DNA of 64,000 nucleotides. Source: Pipra filicauda (taxonomy: Eukaryota > Chordata > Aves > Passeriformes > Pipridae). The stretch spans positions 362,619 to 426,618 of the forward strand of contig NW_024104442.1 of the NCBI RefSeq assembly GCF_003945595.2, in the 5' to 3' direction. A program made the translations under genes and the position numbers. Below the pieces are notes generated by a model. It worked only from the letters and a program-made list of their open reading frames with translations, was not told where the DNA came from and made no database searches. Of the stretch, positions 25,201 to 38,400 are shown in pieces. Positions within the stretch are counted from its first letter, which is position 1. Every line of letters starts with the position of its first letter.

Positions 25201-28200
25201 CCACCAGAGCTTACAGTCTCAGGTAAGAGTCCTGCTCAACCACTCTCCTTGTGTGGGGGACAAACAGCTGTGGCTCCTCAAGCTCAGGATGATGAAATTA
25301 TAAAATCACAGAATCCCAAACTGGTTTGGGTTGGAAGGACCGTAAAGCCCATCTCATTCCACCCCCTGCCATGGGCAGAGACACCTTCCACTAGCCCAGG
25401 TGAATCCAAGCCCCATCCAAAGAAGGACACTCCCAGGGATGGGGCAGCCACAGCTTCTCTGGGTAACCTGTGCCAGGGCCTCACCACTCTCACAGGGAAA
25501 AATTCCTTTCCAATATCCTATTTAACCCTGTCCTCTGGCAGTGGGAAGCCATTCCCCCTTGTCCTATCACTACATTTTTTTATCAGTGTTTATACTGCTG
25601 GAGTGGAATTTAATGGGGTGATAACGAGACTCAGCCTGCTCAGAGAGAGGGAAGGCAGCAGCTTGGCTTACTCAACGAGTAGTAACTATGTCCATGTTTG
25701 CCCAAAGTAGCAAAACTCTTTACTAAGGCATTCGGGGACTGAGGTATTCACAGTTCATAAATTCTTCCCCTCTCAGCCTTTGGTTCGTTTGCAGCAGTGC
25801 CTTTGCCCATGTCAGACATTCAGCAGGTCCCATCACGGGCCACATTCCCTCTGACGGGAATGGGGGGTCCTCGGACACACAGTGTGACACCAGGCAGTGA
25901 CAGCGGTGACATACACACCAACCCTGGTGCTGAACAGGCAGTAAGGATGCCCTCAGTCGGCCAAACTGGGAAATGGCTTCTAGATGTGACTAAATCAGAC
26001 TCCTCTCTACATCCAAACTTCACTTTTTGCTTATTTTCCATGCTGTGTTTTTTCTCCCTGCTCTGGGTCTACTGAGCTCTTACCTTTTGTGGAGAGACTG
26101 ACTCTGTTCACCCAACAGGGTGGCAGCAGTGGAGGTGAACTCAAATCACCCTGCAGCTTCCCAGATCCCTTAGGAATGGCAGGAAACCTCCGTAACCTCT
26201 GTGACCCAGAGCCCAGGGAGACAACCTCCACCAAAATACCCCATATCCCTGTGACAGGAATGTTCTCCTGCCCCGAGGCAAAGATAGGCTTTGCCAATGA
26301 GTCTCCAGCAAGTGCTGCCCATCCTTCTTGCAGCCTCAAATCCTTCCCCACGCTCTGCCAGGGCAGTGGCTCTGCTTACAAATCCCTGTGCCTTGTTGTA
26401 ATTCCCATCTGGAAGGCTGAGAGCAAGCCCTGGAGGTGAATCGTGTTTAGTCCATACCTGGGATCGGTGGCAGATGGAGCAGCCGGTGCTGGGATGGGTG
26501 TGTGCCACCTCTGCTTCCAGGGGTGCCTGTGCCACCTTGGGCAACTCAACAGGCTCTAGCTCTGTCTTCCATGCTCCTCTGGAGAGGCCCTGGGACAGGG
26601 ATTTGCTCTGTCCTCCTTGCCCTGAGGGTCCTGCAGGTGTCAGGTGGGCTCTCAGGTGGCCACCACGGAGAGCCAGCACTGCCAGGGATGGGGACAGAGC
26701 AGTACAACAATAGCAGTGACCTAATCACTGCCTGATTTAGCTGGGAGATTGATCCCACCAGGGTTTTACTGTGAAATGCTGAGGAGGCTTCGTGTCAGTG
26801 TTGCCACCCATGAAAACAGACAACTGGCTTTGAAAGAGCAGCAGTCAGGCTTGGAGCCTGGGCCAGTGCCTGCCGGTCTCTGGGTGCCTGGTGGATGCCC
26901 TGGATATCTCCGTGTCCAGGGCTGACAGCAAAGCCACCCAGAGCTAATCCTGATTAGCCAAGCTGGGAAGGGTGATGGCTCCACCCTTGAACTTGGAGAG
27001 GGAAGTGTTGGGGGCCAGTCCAGCAAACCCAGTTGTTACCTCTTGCTGCTCCCAGCTCTGGCGGAGTAGATGGATCCCTGGATCAGGAGGATCACATTTG
27101 TGCAGCACCTCTGCTGCTCCTTCCTCTTGCACTGGGCCCTGCCCTGATGGTCAGGAGGGTGTGTGGAGGGTGTGCTCCAGAGATTCCAGAGGAGTGGAGT
27201 TACTTGGCAAAGAGGGGCTTCCCATGGTGTTAATCAGATCCCAGGCAGACAGAAGGAATTGCTTCCTGGGCAAATCTCGGGCCACTGGCATGAGAAGGAA
27301 TTTTATCACCTGGGCTGAGGGTTTGAGGGTGGGCAGGGGCAGGCACAGCAATCCTGCACCTTTTTGGACTCTGGTGGGTTGTCCCCAGCAGGCAATGCCT
27401 TCTGCAGTGCTTTCCCAGGGAATATCCTGGTTCCTTACAGACAAGGGCTAATCATAATGGAAAAGGTGAGGATCCCTCCAGGGGTGGAGGGGCAGGGCTT
27501 TGCTCTGGACCCTTTCAGCTGTGCAGCAGTGCTGGCAGTGCTGAGCCAGCTGGATCTTCCAGCTCACAACAGCTTTTCCCCAGCACAGCAGCTGCTTTCT
27601 GCCTCTTTCTCCCTTTGTGGCCACCTCACCATGCATGTGGCTCCTTCTACCCAAAACACTCTGCCTGCCCAACAGAGGGGAAAAGGGCTAAAGGATTTTT
27701 GCAGTCTTGAAGAGGGAAAAAATCTTGCAGTGGTGTTTTTCCACATTGCTTTTAATCTGTCCAATCCCATGGGTGTCATGAATTGCTTCAGTTTTGCTTA
27801 ATCAGTTAGAGCAGATGAGAACCAGGCAGATTTTCTTTAATTCTTTTTTTTTTTTCACAGCTCACCACAACTGCAGGCCCCAAGACTCCACAAAACTCTG
27901 TGACTGGAAATTTCCAAAGTGCTATTTTGCAGTCCAAGGTCCTTGGATGAAACATCCCTTTTTAAACCATGCAGAAACCCAGTTTCAGAGGGGTTTGCCC
28001 CAATATCCTATCTTTCCAAGAGTGGCCTAGTTCAGCCTTTCAGAACCGGATTCAATAAATCCTGAACTTTGATTTTTGTCCTGCTGCACACACAAAATAT
28101 TTCATATAATCAGAGTTATAAGTTAGCTTTGCAGACATCTCTTTCTTCTACCAAATGCTCCCCCCATTAACATTTATTTTTGATTTTTCAGCACCTGCTT

Positions 28201-31200
28201 CAGCATCTAATCACAAAGCAGCTTCAGGCACCAAACCAAAAGTAGCACTGGATCCCCATATCCGGCTCAAGGATGGGAAACTGGAACTGGTAAGTAGAAT
28301 GGGTCCCTCTTCCCAAAGCAAGGTGAGCTATGCCCTTCCTCTCTTCAGCTGAGAGTGCTGGAGGTTGACTCCAGCCTCTGAAGGTAAAAAGGGAGAAGGA
28401 GTAGTGGAATATCCTGACTGTGTCCAAAGGGGAATTTGGACACACCTTGTCTCCTCTTGGCTATTTCTCAGTGCTCTGGGGGGCTCCAGAAGTCTTCTCC
28501 TGGCATTCACACCTCCCTTGGACTACAAATATTTGGTGCTGCCGTTGCTGCTGGGGTGACCACGGGCAGCCTGGTGGGGGCGAGGAGAGGCTGAGATAGG
28601 AGACATGTCATCGAGGATCCAGCTAGAACTGCTAATTCTTTCAGCATTTTATGGAGAACCCACTCTATGGGCAGAGAGCAGAGCTGCCCATTTGCTCACC
28701 GAGACCCGGTGAAGGGCAGAGTGCCCTGGGGGCCGTGTCCCTGTCTGGTTTGGGGTGCGGGTCCCCCCGGGTTCTGCTGGCGCTGGAGGGGGACAGCGGG
28801 AGCAGGGTCCCTCGGTGCCGGGGGACACCGCGGTGGCCCCGATGTGACGAACATCTGCCGCCACCTGACGGCGGCCCAGAGCTCGCCCTCGGCTGCTCCC
28901 ACCCCCCGGGAGGGCAGGGACTCCTCTAAGCCTGCCTAATTCTCCTAAAGCGGGATTTAGGCCCGCATTTTGCAGCGACCTCTGCCCGTCGCAGGTACAA
29001 AGCAGCTCCTCTGGGTAGGAGGAGTGGGACGCCGGGTTTCGCCTTTCGAAAGCCCGTGTTACACACGGGCACTGCGGCGGTGACAGGGTCGGGCTGTGAC
29101 ACCGACAGGCACAACCTGAGGTGGTTTTGGGGTGGCCAAGCCAGCCAGCACCCCAAAGTGCGGGAGCCGGCCTGGGAGCCTGCAGCACTGCCTTGCACAG
29201 GGGGCAGAGGAGCAGCAATGAGAGACCGGACGGGTCCCAGGGACGCGCTCGTGATGGAAAGGTGAGCAAGGATTCATCGCCCGCCCCTTCCCAGGGGGCC
29301 TGGTGGGAGCAGCTGAGCAGGAGCTGTGTGTGCAGCCTGGGACAGGGCAGTGGTTCATTCCAGCTCTTTCCCAGGGTCTGCTGGGCTCCACTCCGTCCTT
29401 TAAAAGCTTTTAGTCGCTGCCGCCCGCAGTGAAGTGGGGCTTGCACAGGTTTATCTGCTCTCTGTGGTGCCCTGGGGTTCAACTGATAACTATCAGTAGA
29501 AGTCAGGGCATCAGGAGTAATGAGAGAGCAAAAGATGAAGCGGAGAAGCAAAATGTTTGAATGTCTCCTCTCACCATGGGAAATACTCTGAGAAGAGCTT
29601 TTATCTTCCTGGTCCTAAACACAATTCCCAGGCAGCAAGAGAAAGGAGAGGAGAGGCCAAGCTCTTTCCAGATGAGCCTTGTTAAACTCCACTGGCAATG
29701 AATAAAAGCCCTGACAGCTCATCAGAGCTGCAAATCTGACTGCAGTCTGTAAAGAACGTTCTTGGAAGGACGTGAACATGTCCCTGTCTTCAGGAACAGA
29801 CATTTCTGTACACATGTAGGAGAGGAGAGACTGGAAACCCAACCAAAGCCTGCTTCTTTGGGAGATGCCTTCTGGAGAGCCACCTCCAGGAGAAACCCGG
29901 CACCAAGTGTCTTCCCAGTGCTTACTCCAAAGAGTTGCTTTTCCAGTATTTTTCTTTTTAAAGGCTCCTTGTTTCTGCTCAAGGTTCTGCGGTATCTTGG
30001 CCTGGATGTGACCGAGGAGAAGAAGAGGCAGTTGCGGCAGAGCCTGACCACGGACTCGCAGGGGACGGTGGCCTACGGAGGTGAGCGGGACCTGGGCTGG
30101 GCCTGGGGAGCTTTGCTGGCAGATAAGAAAGGAGAGAGGCGGCAGGTGAGACCCTGCCTGGGCACTGATGGAGCCTCAAAACAGTTAAGAGAAGTCACAA
30201 ACACAAAAAAAGGCATTTGGTAGAATCACAGAGTGGTTTGGGTTGGAAGAGACCTTAAAGCTCATCTCATTCCACCCCCTGCCAAGGGCAGGGACACCTT
30301 CCACTAGCCCAGGTTGCTCCAAGCCCTGTCCAACCTGGCCTTGGACACTTCCAGGGATGGGGCAGCCACAGCTTCTCTGAGCAACTGTGCCAGGGCCTCA
30401 CCACCCTCACAGGGGAGAATTTCTTCTTAACATCTAATCTAAACCTACTCTCTGTCAGTTTAAAGTCATTCCCCTTGTCCTATCAGATGTAAAATCAGAC
30501 TAAAATAAAAGTTGCTGCAAGGGCTCACTTAAAATCCCAGCTTTCCTAGCAGGAGCTGACCAGAGGACACACAGAAAATAAAAGCCAGCTCTGCTTTCTG
30601 TGACCTGCCAGAGCATGTCTGACCCACAAAGTCTGCTCCCCAGAAGGTCCTTAGTAAAAATCCAAAGCCATCAGCAATGTCCCCACCAGACAGAACAGAC
30701 ACAAGGCAACTTGGACCAATGTGTTTGTGCAGAGCGAGGGCTGGGACACAAAACCACGTGAGGCCTGTGCAAACCTCATGAGGTTCAACAAGGCCAAGTG
30801 CAAGGTTCTGCACCTGGGTCGGGGCAATCCAGGGCATGGACCCAGGCTGGGCAGAGAACAGATGGAGAGCAGCCCTGGGAGAAGGATCTGGGGGTGCTGG
30901 TGGGTGAGGGGCTGGACATGCCCTGGCTGTGTGTGCTGGGACCCAGAAACCCCCCGTGCCCTGGGCTGATCCCACAGCGTGGGCAGCAGGGGAGGGGGGA
31001 TTCTGCCCCTCTGCCCCCTCAGGTGAGACCCCCCTGCAGAGCTGCCTCAGGATATGGGGGAACCAACAGCACAAAGACACGGAGCTGTTGGAGAGAGTCC
31101 AGAGGATGCCATGGAGATGCTCCAAGGGCTGGAGCCCCTCTGCTCTGGAGCCAGGCTGGGACAGCTGGGGGGGTTCACCTGGAGAAGAGAAGGCTCCAGG

Positions 31201-34200
31201 GAGACCTGAGAGCCCCTTCCAGGGCCTAAAGGGGCTCCAGGAGAGCTGGAGAGGGACTGGGGACAAGGGTCTGGAGTCATAGGCCAAGGGGGAATGACTT
31301 CCCACTGCTCAAGAGCAGGGTTGGATGGGATATTGGGAAGGAATTTTTGGCTGTGAGGGTGGTGAGGCCCTGGCACAGGTTGCCCAGAGAAGCTGTGGCT
31401 GCCCCATCCCTGGAGTGTCTAAGGTCAGGTTGGATGGGGCTTGGATTCACCTGGGCTAGTGGAAGGTGTCCATGCCCATGGCAGGGGGTGGAATGGGATG
31501 ATCTTTAAGCCCAAGCCATTCCATGATTCTGTGATTCTGTGACTGGAGGCTCTGGGATTCAGGTGCCACCTCCCTGATGGCTCCCATCTGTCCCACACAG
31601 CCCCTCTTGTGCTTTCTTTCACATCTGAAAGCAAAATGAATCTGGATTTTCAGACTTGTCAATTTAACACCTTTTCTAAGTGCTGAACTCACCGAGTTGA
31701 CTTTTTGTTTAAATCAGCAACATGAGAAATGGCAGCAGGAGGCAGGTGCAGGTCAGGGAAATGTAGGTTTGGCTTAAAGTTTTAAAACTCCCAGAACCAC
31801 AATCATGAAAATTCCCCTCTGAAAATATCCGGGGGTTTTGGGTTTTAAAAGTAGGTTTTTTTCAATTGGATAAGAAACAAGAGTCTGATAAAGATTGCCA
31901 ACAACTCATTTAAGCTTGATGGGATTGCTGAGGAACCCGGGAGTGTTAGAGAGGACTGTTTGGCATCTCCAAACCCTCTCTGATTGGCATCAGTGGTGCC
32001 CCAAAATCAGTGGCATTTTCTCCTAACACAAAACACTTTTCTCTTTTAGCCTGGTAAAAACTGCTTGTTTCTCACAGATGTTCTCCAAGCACTCAGGGAT
32101 CTGATGCAGGAGGAGCTGGACGAGGCTGGTCTGGATTCCAACTCCATGCTCTTCACACAGCACGAAGTGGCCAATTTGCTGGATACATCAGCTTTTCACT
32201 CCCCGGTCAGTCAGTCCAAAGCTCTTCTTTCTGAAATCCATGGAATTCTGAGATGGGAAAAGCTAAATTGCCATTTTCTGATTGTCCTAGAGTTATAAAG
32301 AGAAGGCAGAACTAGGCATTAATCATTTTGATTATAGGAAATTCTATAAAAGACCTAAAACTACTCATTTTTAATAAGGAAATAATAACATCTATGGGAT
32401 AATATGAGGAAGCAGCTTGGCAGTGATGCAGAAGGAAAAATAGCCGTAATTAATCAATATTAGCTAATTTCATTTGGTTCACAAAATGAAAATTCACCGT
32501 AAGACAACTATTGAACAATGACAGGGATCAGAGAGTGAAATCCTGTGGTGTGAAAAAAACCCCTGGTGCTGAATTATTTAATGTGCATTTTTATCTTTTG
32601 CATAAAAACGCTGACTCCTTCTTGAAGTGGTTTGGATTGGACGTGTGATGGGTCTGTCCCTCTCCTTGCAGACCTTTGACTCTCTCAACTGCAACGGCAA
32701 CGAGGACCTGGAGCAGCTGCAGCTGGAGATGACGGATCTGCGGCACGAAGTCCGACGGCTAAAGGTGGAGCAGCTTTCCTGGCTGGGGCCTTCTGTTGAG
32801 GTTGTCCACGGGGGTAATGGTGTGGCCTGTTCCTCTTGAGGAGTCGCCAGTTTGCATTCTGTGCATTCCTTGTCACAAAGGAGCCTCTCACCCTCCGCTC
32901 TCCTTAATTGCCTCTTTCTCACTCTCAACTTCAAACAAAACCTTATTTGTACTCAAAGTCTGCAGTCCCTTCTTAGAAGAGTTAATATATTTAAAAATAC
33001 CAAAGAGTGCCTCACGAGTCATTCAAGTCCATGATAAACAGAAGGAACCACCTGGGCTCCCACCCTCTCTTGGCTGCAGATCCCCAGTGAGGCTGTCAGC
33101 ACCATGCTTGTGTCCAAGGGGGTTTCTGCAGACCTGCAGTTCACAGGCCAAAAAAGTTTTCCCTGTGGCAGGGAGAGTGCACAGAACTCCCTCTGTAAAA
33201 TAATATTCTGGTGGGTAGGGGCTACAAGACCAGGGCATTTTCTAGAGAACGTCCTGTCACTTGTTGCTGCTAACCCAGTGAAAATATTTGCTCTAGTCCC
33301 TCCTGAAAGAGGTGGAGAACAGCAAGAAGTCAATGGAAGATGAGCTTCAGAGGCTGAACCAGGTTAGTGAAGGGGTTTCTGGGGCCCTTAGGATGAGTTT
33401 GGTGGTTGGCAGCTGAGGGGGATGTGGTGAGTTCACCAGAACTTCTCACTGCTTCCAGAAAGCTCTGGGGTTCCTCTCCGAGAACCGGACGCTGCACAAC
33501 AAGCTGCAGATGGCCGAGGTGGTGCAGAGACAGGCCCACAGCGCCGAGCAGGACTACGAGGAAGTGATCCACTTGCTGGAAGCTGAAATTGCAGAACTGA
33601 AGATGCAGCTGGCAGGGAAGAAAGCAAAACACGTCTCTGAAATAGAGGTAATGCAACCCCCCAGCCTGGGAAAGCCCCACAACCTTACAGACCCTTCTGT
33701 GGGTTCAGAGAATCATGGAATGGTTTGGGCTGGAAGGAGCCTTGGAGCTCATCTCATTCTGCCCTGCCGTGGGCAGGGACACCTTCCACAAGACCAGGTT
33801 GCTCAGACCCCCATCCGACCTCGCCTTGAACACTTCCAGGGACAGGGCAGCCAGAACTAAGGTTCCCCTCCTTCTTTTTATACAGGAGAAAATGAAATAG
33901 CACATAGATCATTTGTTGTGTGTGACCCCAGGGCCAACATGCTCTCTGTGTTATAATTTGCATCATTCCCACTGTCCCTTCCCAAAGGACACTGCTTTTG
34001 TGTGTAGCAAATGTCATAAACTGGTGCTTCCAAAAGCCGAGGCTGCAGCATCACCACCACCTCTCTCTTCCTTCTGTGTCCCTGTGTCAGGAGGACATCC
34101 TGGAGCTGAAGAGGCAGCTGTCCCTGGCTGATGGCCAGTTACGGAAATCAGAAGTCTCACGGAAGCGCCTGGAGATCTGCAATAGGAAACTGCTCCTGTT

Positions 34201-35395
34201 TGTGCAGGTGAGGTGTGGAGCCACCTCGGTGCTGTGCCATCCTGCAGCCTCCCACCTTAAGGGGGACTTTGCAAGTCCAATGAACTTCCTGCTCCATAAG
34301 CAAGAGGGTTTTTTTTTTCCCTACCTCACCCTAAAAAGACACTGTCTGTTGGCTGAGAGGAACCAGGGGATGAACTCATATATCTTCACATCCCTAAGAG
34401 CAATGTCAGCTCCGTGGGGCAGGTTTTGCTGGTGGCTCTGCTCTCCCTGGGTCTCACCCAGGGATGTCTCACCAGCCCCACCAGGATGTTCTGGTTGAGG
34501 CTGTTCCAGGAGCTCTGCTGTTGAAATCATCCCTGCAAACCTTCCCTGGGTAGAGCTGCTGGTTGCTTCTCTACAAACTTGAAGAGTGGTTTTCTTCTTC
34601 CAGTGCTTCCCCCCCACCCCAGATTCCCTGAAAAATCCCACACACAATTGGTTTAGTCTTTTAATTGGCTGTTCTTCCACTTCACTCACTGTATTGGGAA
34701 TACCAGTGTGTGTAATCAGTAAACTGGCCAGTATGAGAGGCTCTAATACTCAGTGTATCTGCTGTGGCTTCTAGTGGCCTGTCCCAAGAGCTCTTCAAAT
34801 CAAGAGGAAACAGTGGAGCAAAAGGAAATGTAGATGCTGTGTCCTCTGCTCCAGAGAAGGAAGAATTAAAATGCCTCCAGACGGGCAGCACTACGTGCTG
34901 GAGCCTGTGCAGTTTGGGGTCAGACTTTGGAAATGTATTTAACTTGACCCCAGGGTCAAACATCACAGGATTTTGAGCACTGGACCAAAATATCTTCCTT
35001 TTTCATCCACCCCTCAGTAGTGTCTGGGAAGTCATGACCCATGTATGTAATGAGAGCTTACACGTGCAGGTACAACCCAGAATCCAGGGATTGCTGGCAG
35101 CAGTGATCAAGGCTTGCTGAAATATAGCCTGCAAAAATGTTCTTTGGAAGAGGATTTTTGTGTTGCATTTCATGTATTTTAGCACTGGCATTAAAATGCA
35201 GAATTCAGATGTGTCTGTGGATTTGCATAGGCTGCAAATGTTGCCTGAGCTGCAAAAGGCCTTGAGATATTCCCTTCAAGGGCAATGAATAAGCAGAAGC
35301 TGATTACTGTCATATTAAATCTGATCATCAGGAAAAACCCATGGGGTTTGTTCTCAGGAATTATTCAGTCCTACAAGTTTGAAATCTTTTTTTTT

Positions 35396-35434
<39 letters not shown>

Positions 35435-38400
35435 TTGCATGGCAGAACGTTCACAAGGTCCTGAGCACACCCAGTCATTTACCAGATGAGAAAAGGTAGG
35501 AGATGGCTCCTGGGAATGGTGAACAGCAACATGAAATGTCCTTTTCTGACCTGTCTCAGGGGAAGGTGCTTCACACGTAACCTACCCAGAGTTTCTAAAC
35601 ACGCTCTGGGAGGGAAACTATGGGAGAAAGATGATCTGGGGGCTGCTGGTGGGCTGGTGCTGGGGGGGGTTGGCCTCTGTTCAGGCTTTTTTGGGAAATG
35701 AGTTGCTGAAACACTGCTCTGGTTAAGTTGCTTTGTTAGCAGAGACCTTAAGAAGGTTGTTTCAGAATTTTGACCCACCTGCTTTTCCACACATAAACCA
35801 GGTTTTTTCTCCAGGAGCATATATCCTTATTTATCAGCAGTTACAGTAGATGAGCGTAAGCAAAGAGCTTCACACGGCTCTCAACTGCATGAATGGCTGC
35901 AGAAATAGAGCTTAGGCTCCTGGACTCCCCCCCAGCCTGAACCTATGTCCTACCATGTGGGAATAAATGTATCACAACTCTCTGTGTGTTTTTAACTGAT
36001 TAAATCATTGAAAGCTCACTGTCCCATGGATAATGACCAGCCCCTTTAAAAAAACTATGTTTTAAGAAGGATGGAGAACAGTTTTTAAGTGTCCAGGATG
36101 GTTATTTCTAATGTAATGAGGGGAAAATACTTTAGAGAAATTCTAAAGAATACTTTGATATCTGTCTGTAACAAAACAGTGCAAGCCTGTCTAACAGAGA
36201 GTCTCCCATGCTGCTGAGGGGTTGAGATGCAATCCCCCCTGAACACCCAGAATTTATGTAGCACATCCCTCATGAGAGGCTGGCCAGGATTTTCAATGAC
36301 CCTTCCATGACAGAAGTATTGATGGCACTTTCCATATTTATAAGCGTCAACAATGCAACAGAAGAGGATAAAACAGACGCAGTCTCAGACACATCTCTTC
36401 CATCTTCAGATCTTGTTGACCTCTTGCTGTCAGAAGCTAAAGAACTGTTAGCACCAATCCTCTCCAGCAAGGATGGTAAGCACTAAATTCACTGGAGAAA
36501 CCTGAATCCAGGCAGGTCTCAGGGACGTCTGTCAGTGTCAGGGACAGTTTGCACCACCTTCCACAACTTTGGCCATACCTCCCATACATGTACCTGATTG
36601 TCTCATGCAAACAGAGATGGAATTGCCCTCCCTGTATCCATGTGACTCATCTCGGAATCTGAAATGCAGACTTGCAGGGTAAGGAGTCAAAGGTGCCACT
36701 TGTGCTCAAGCCCACAGGAAAGTGAAAAAAAAATATCAGGAAGGAGGGTGGTTTCACAGAATCATAGAACTGCTGGTTGAAAGGGACTGCTGGAGATCAG
36801 GAGTCAAATCTTCTGCCCCAGGTAGGACCACCCCACTAGATGGGATCTGCAGGGGCTTTAGCCAGCTTTAGTTCAGCCTCCCAGGGTGTTGATCCACAGC
36901 CTTCCAGGATGATGTGTTCCTTCACTGAGGAAGGTTTTCCCAGCACCCAGCCTGAACTGCCCCAGGGCAGGATGTGGCCACTGCCCCCAGTTACAGTGTC
37001 TGCACTGCCAAGAACAGCTTGGCTCCAGCATCCTTCTCACTGCCCCTGCAGAGGCAGTGCTGTGGCCTCTCGGCCTCCTCTTTGCCAGGTTAGACACACC
37101 CAGCTCCCTCAGCCCTCCCCAGCCTCTCCTTGCAGGTAATGAGCCCTGGGGCTCCCACTGCTGGACCCCATCCAGTTTTCCAACAGCTTTGAACTAGGGA
37201 TCCAACCCTTCCTTGTGCCATCCAGGTCTGGCTGCAGCAATGCTGAGCAGAGGGAACAGTCAGCTCCCCATTTCCTTGGCGTACAAACCAGTCACACTGA
37301 TGAGAAAATCAGAGAAAAGCCATCCAGCTCCATGGGAGTCTGGATTAACTTCCCTAGACTGGGACTCTGAGCTAGCCCATGAGCCATAAACAATTCTTGG
37401 CAGCAGTTATTTGGCCCCACTTGTCTCTTTCCACACCAAATGAGTTTCTGATCTCCTCTGTGTCATGACCAGGTGAGCAAACAGCCCCAAACAGGTGCCC
37501 AGTCTTTGCTCTTTGATGCTCTTCACCAACTCAACATGGCCATGGCCCAGCACTGGATTTCTCTCAGGGAAATAATTGTAGCCTTTCAGGAGCACCTCTG
37601 ACATATGAGTGTGTCAGCATTTTCCAAGTTCCTGCCTCATTTAAAGGGGAATTATCATAATGTAGCAGCACATTGGGCATGTTTTCTAACCCTTCACTTA
37701 CACTTGGCTGTGTGCTTCCATTTGCAGCTCTGCCATGGGACAAGGACCAGTGCCTGCCTGCTGAAGGAATCCCAAATTACAAGGAGTAGGTGTCAGAACT
37801 CTGGTCTGTAATTTTGACAACGCACATACTAAAAATTCCTGTTTTGTTTGTTGGGTTTTTTTAATCAAAACTGTTGCTTGACAACTTTTAATCAGATAGA
37901 GGCCTCCAGATGCCATGTCAGAGAAATACATCCCTTTCTAGACAGCAAGAGACTTCCTGCCCTGTACAGTGAAGGATGCTGTGAATTCCTGGATCTCTCT
38001 TTTGTTTTCTAAAATGTTGTTATTCCTTCAGGCCAGATGGGGATTTGTGGCTCTGTGGCTTGTCTAGCTGGCATTTTTGTAATGCATAAGGGAAAAATCA
38101 TCACTGAATGTGTTAATCTTTTATGCTGTGGTATCAGGATGCTGTCAAGCCCTGGCCAGGGAGAGCAGGATGACATGGTTTTGTTTGAACCTTAAATTTC
38201 CCTAAAACCTCTTAAATGGCTTATATTTAACAGAGCTGTATCCTAAAGTTATCTGCTGAAAGGGCACTTTAAGACCTAAATGTCTCCTATTACTGTCTGA
38301 GCTGATCACCTTAGCTCAAACTGAAGACTTGCCAGCACAGTTCTTCAGTTAGGTACAAAATAGACGTTTGAAAACCACAATTTCAAGGTTATAAAAAGCA

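Noticed and set aside
28649..29551. 300-codon minus-strand open frame as a gene
   Set aside because: No recognisable domain and composition explained by high GC. Kept only as part of the CpG-region finding.
37728..37799. Protein ending at TAG 37786-37788 with a truncated WW domain
   Set aside because: Using the GA|gtaggt donor removes the TAG and joins in phase to [11 protein letters not shown] at 38547, completing the WW domain, which is far more likely.
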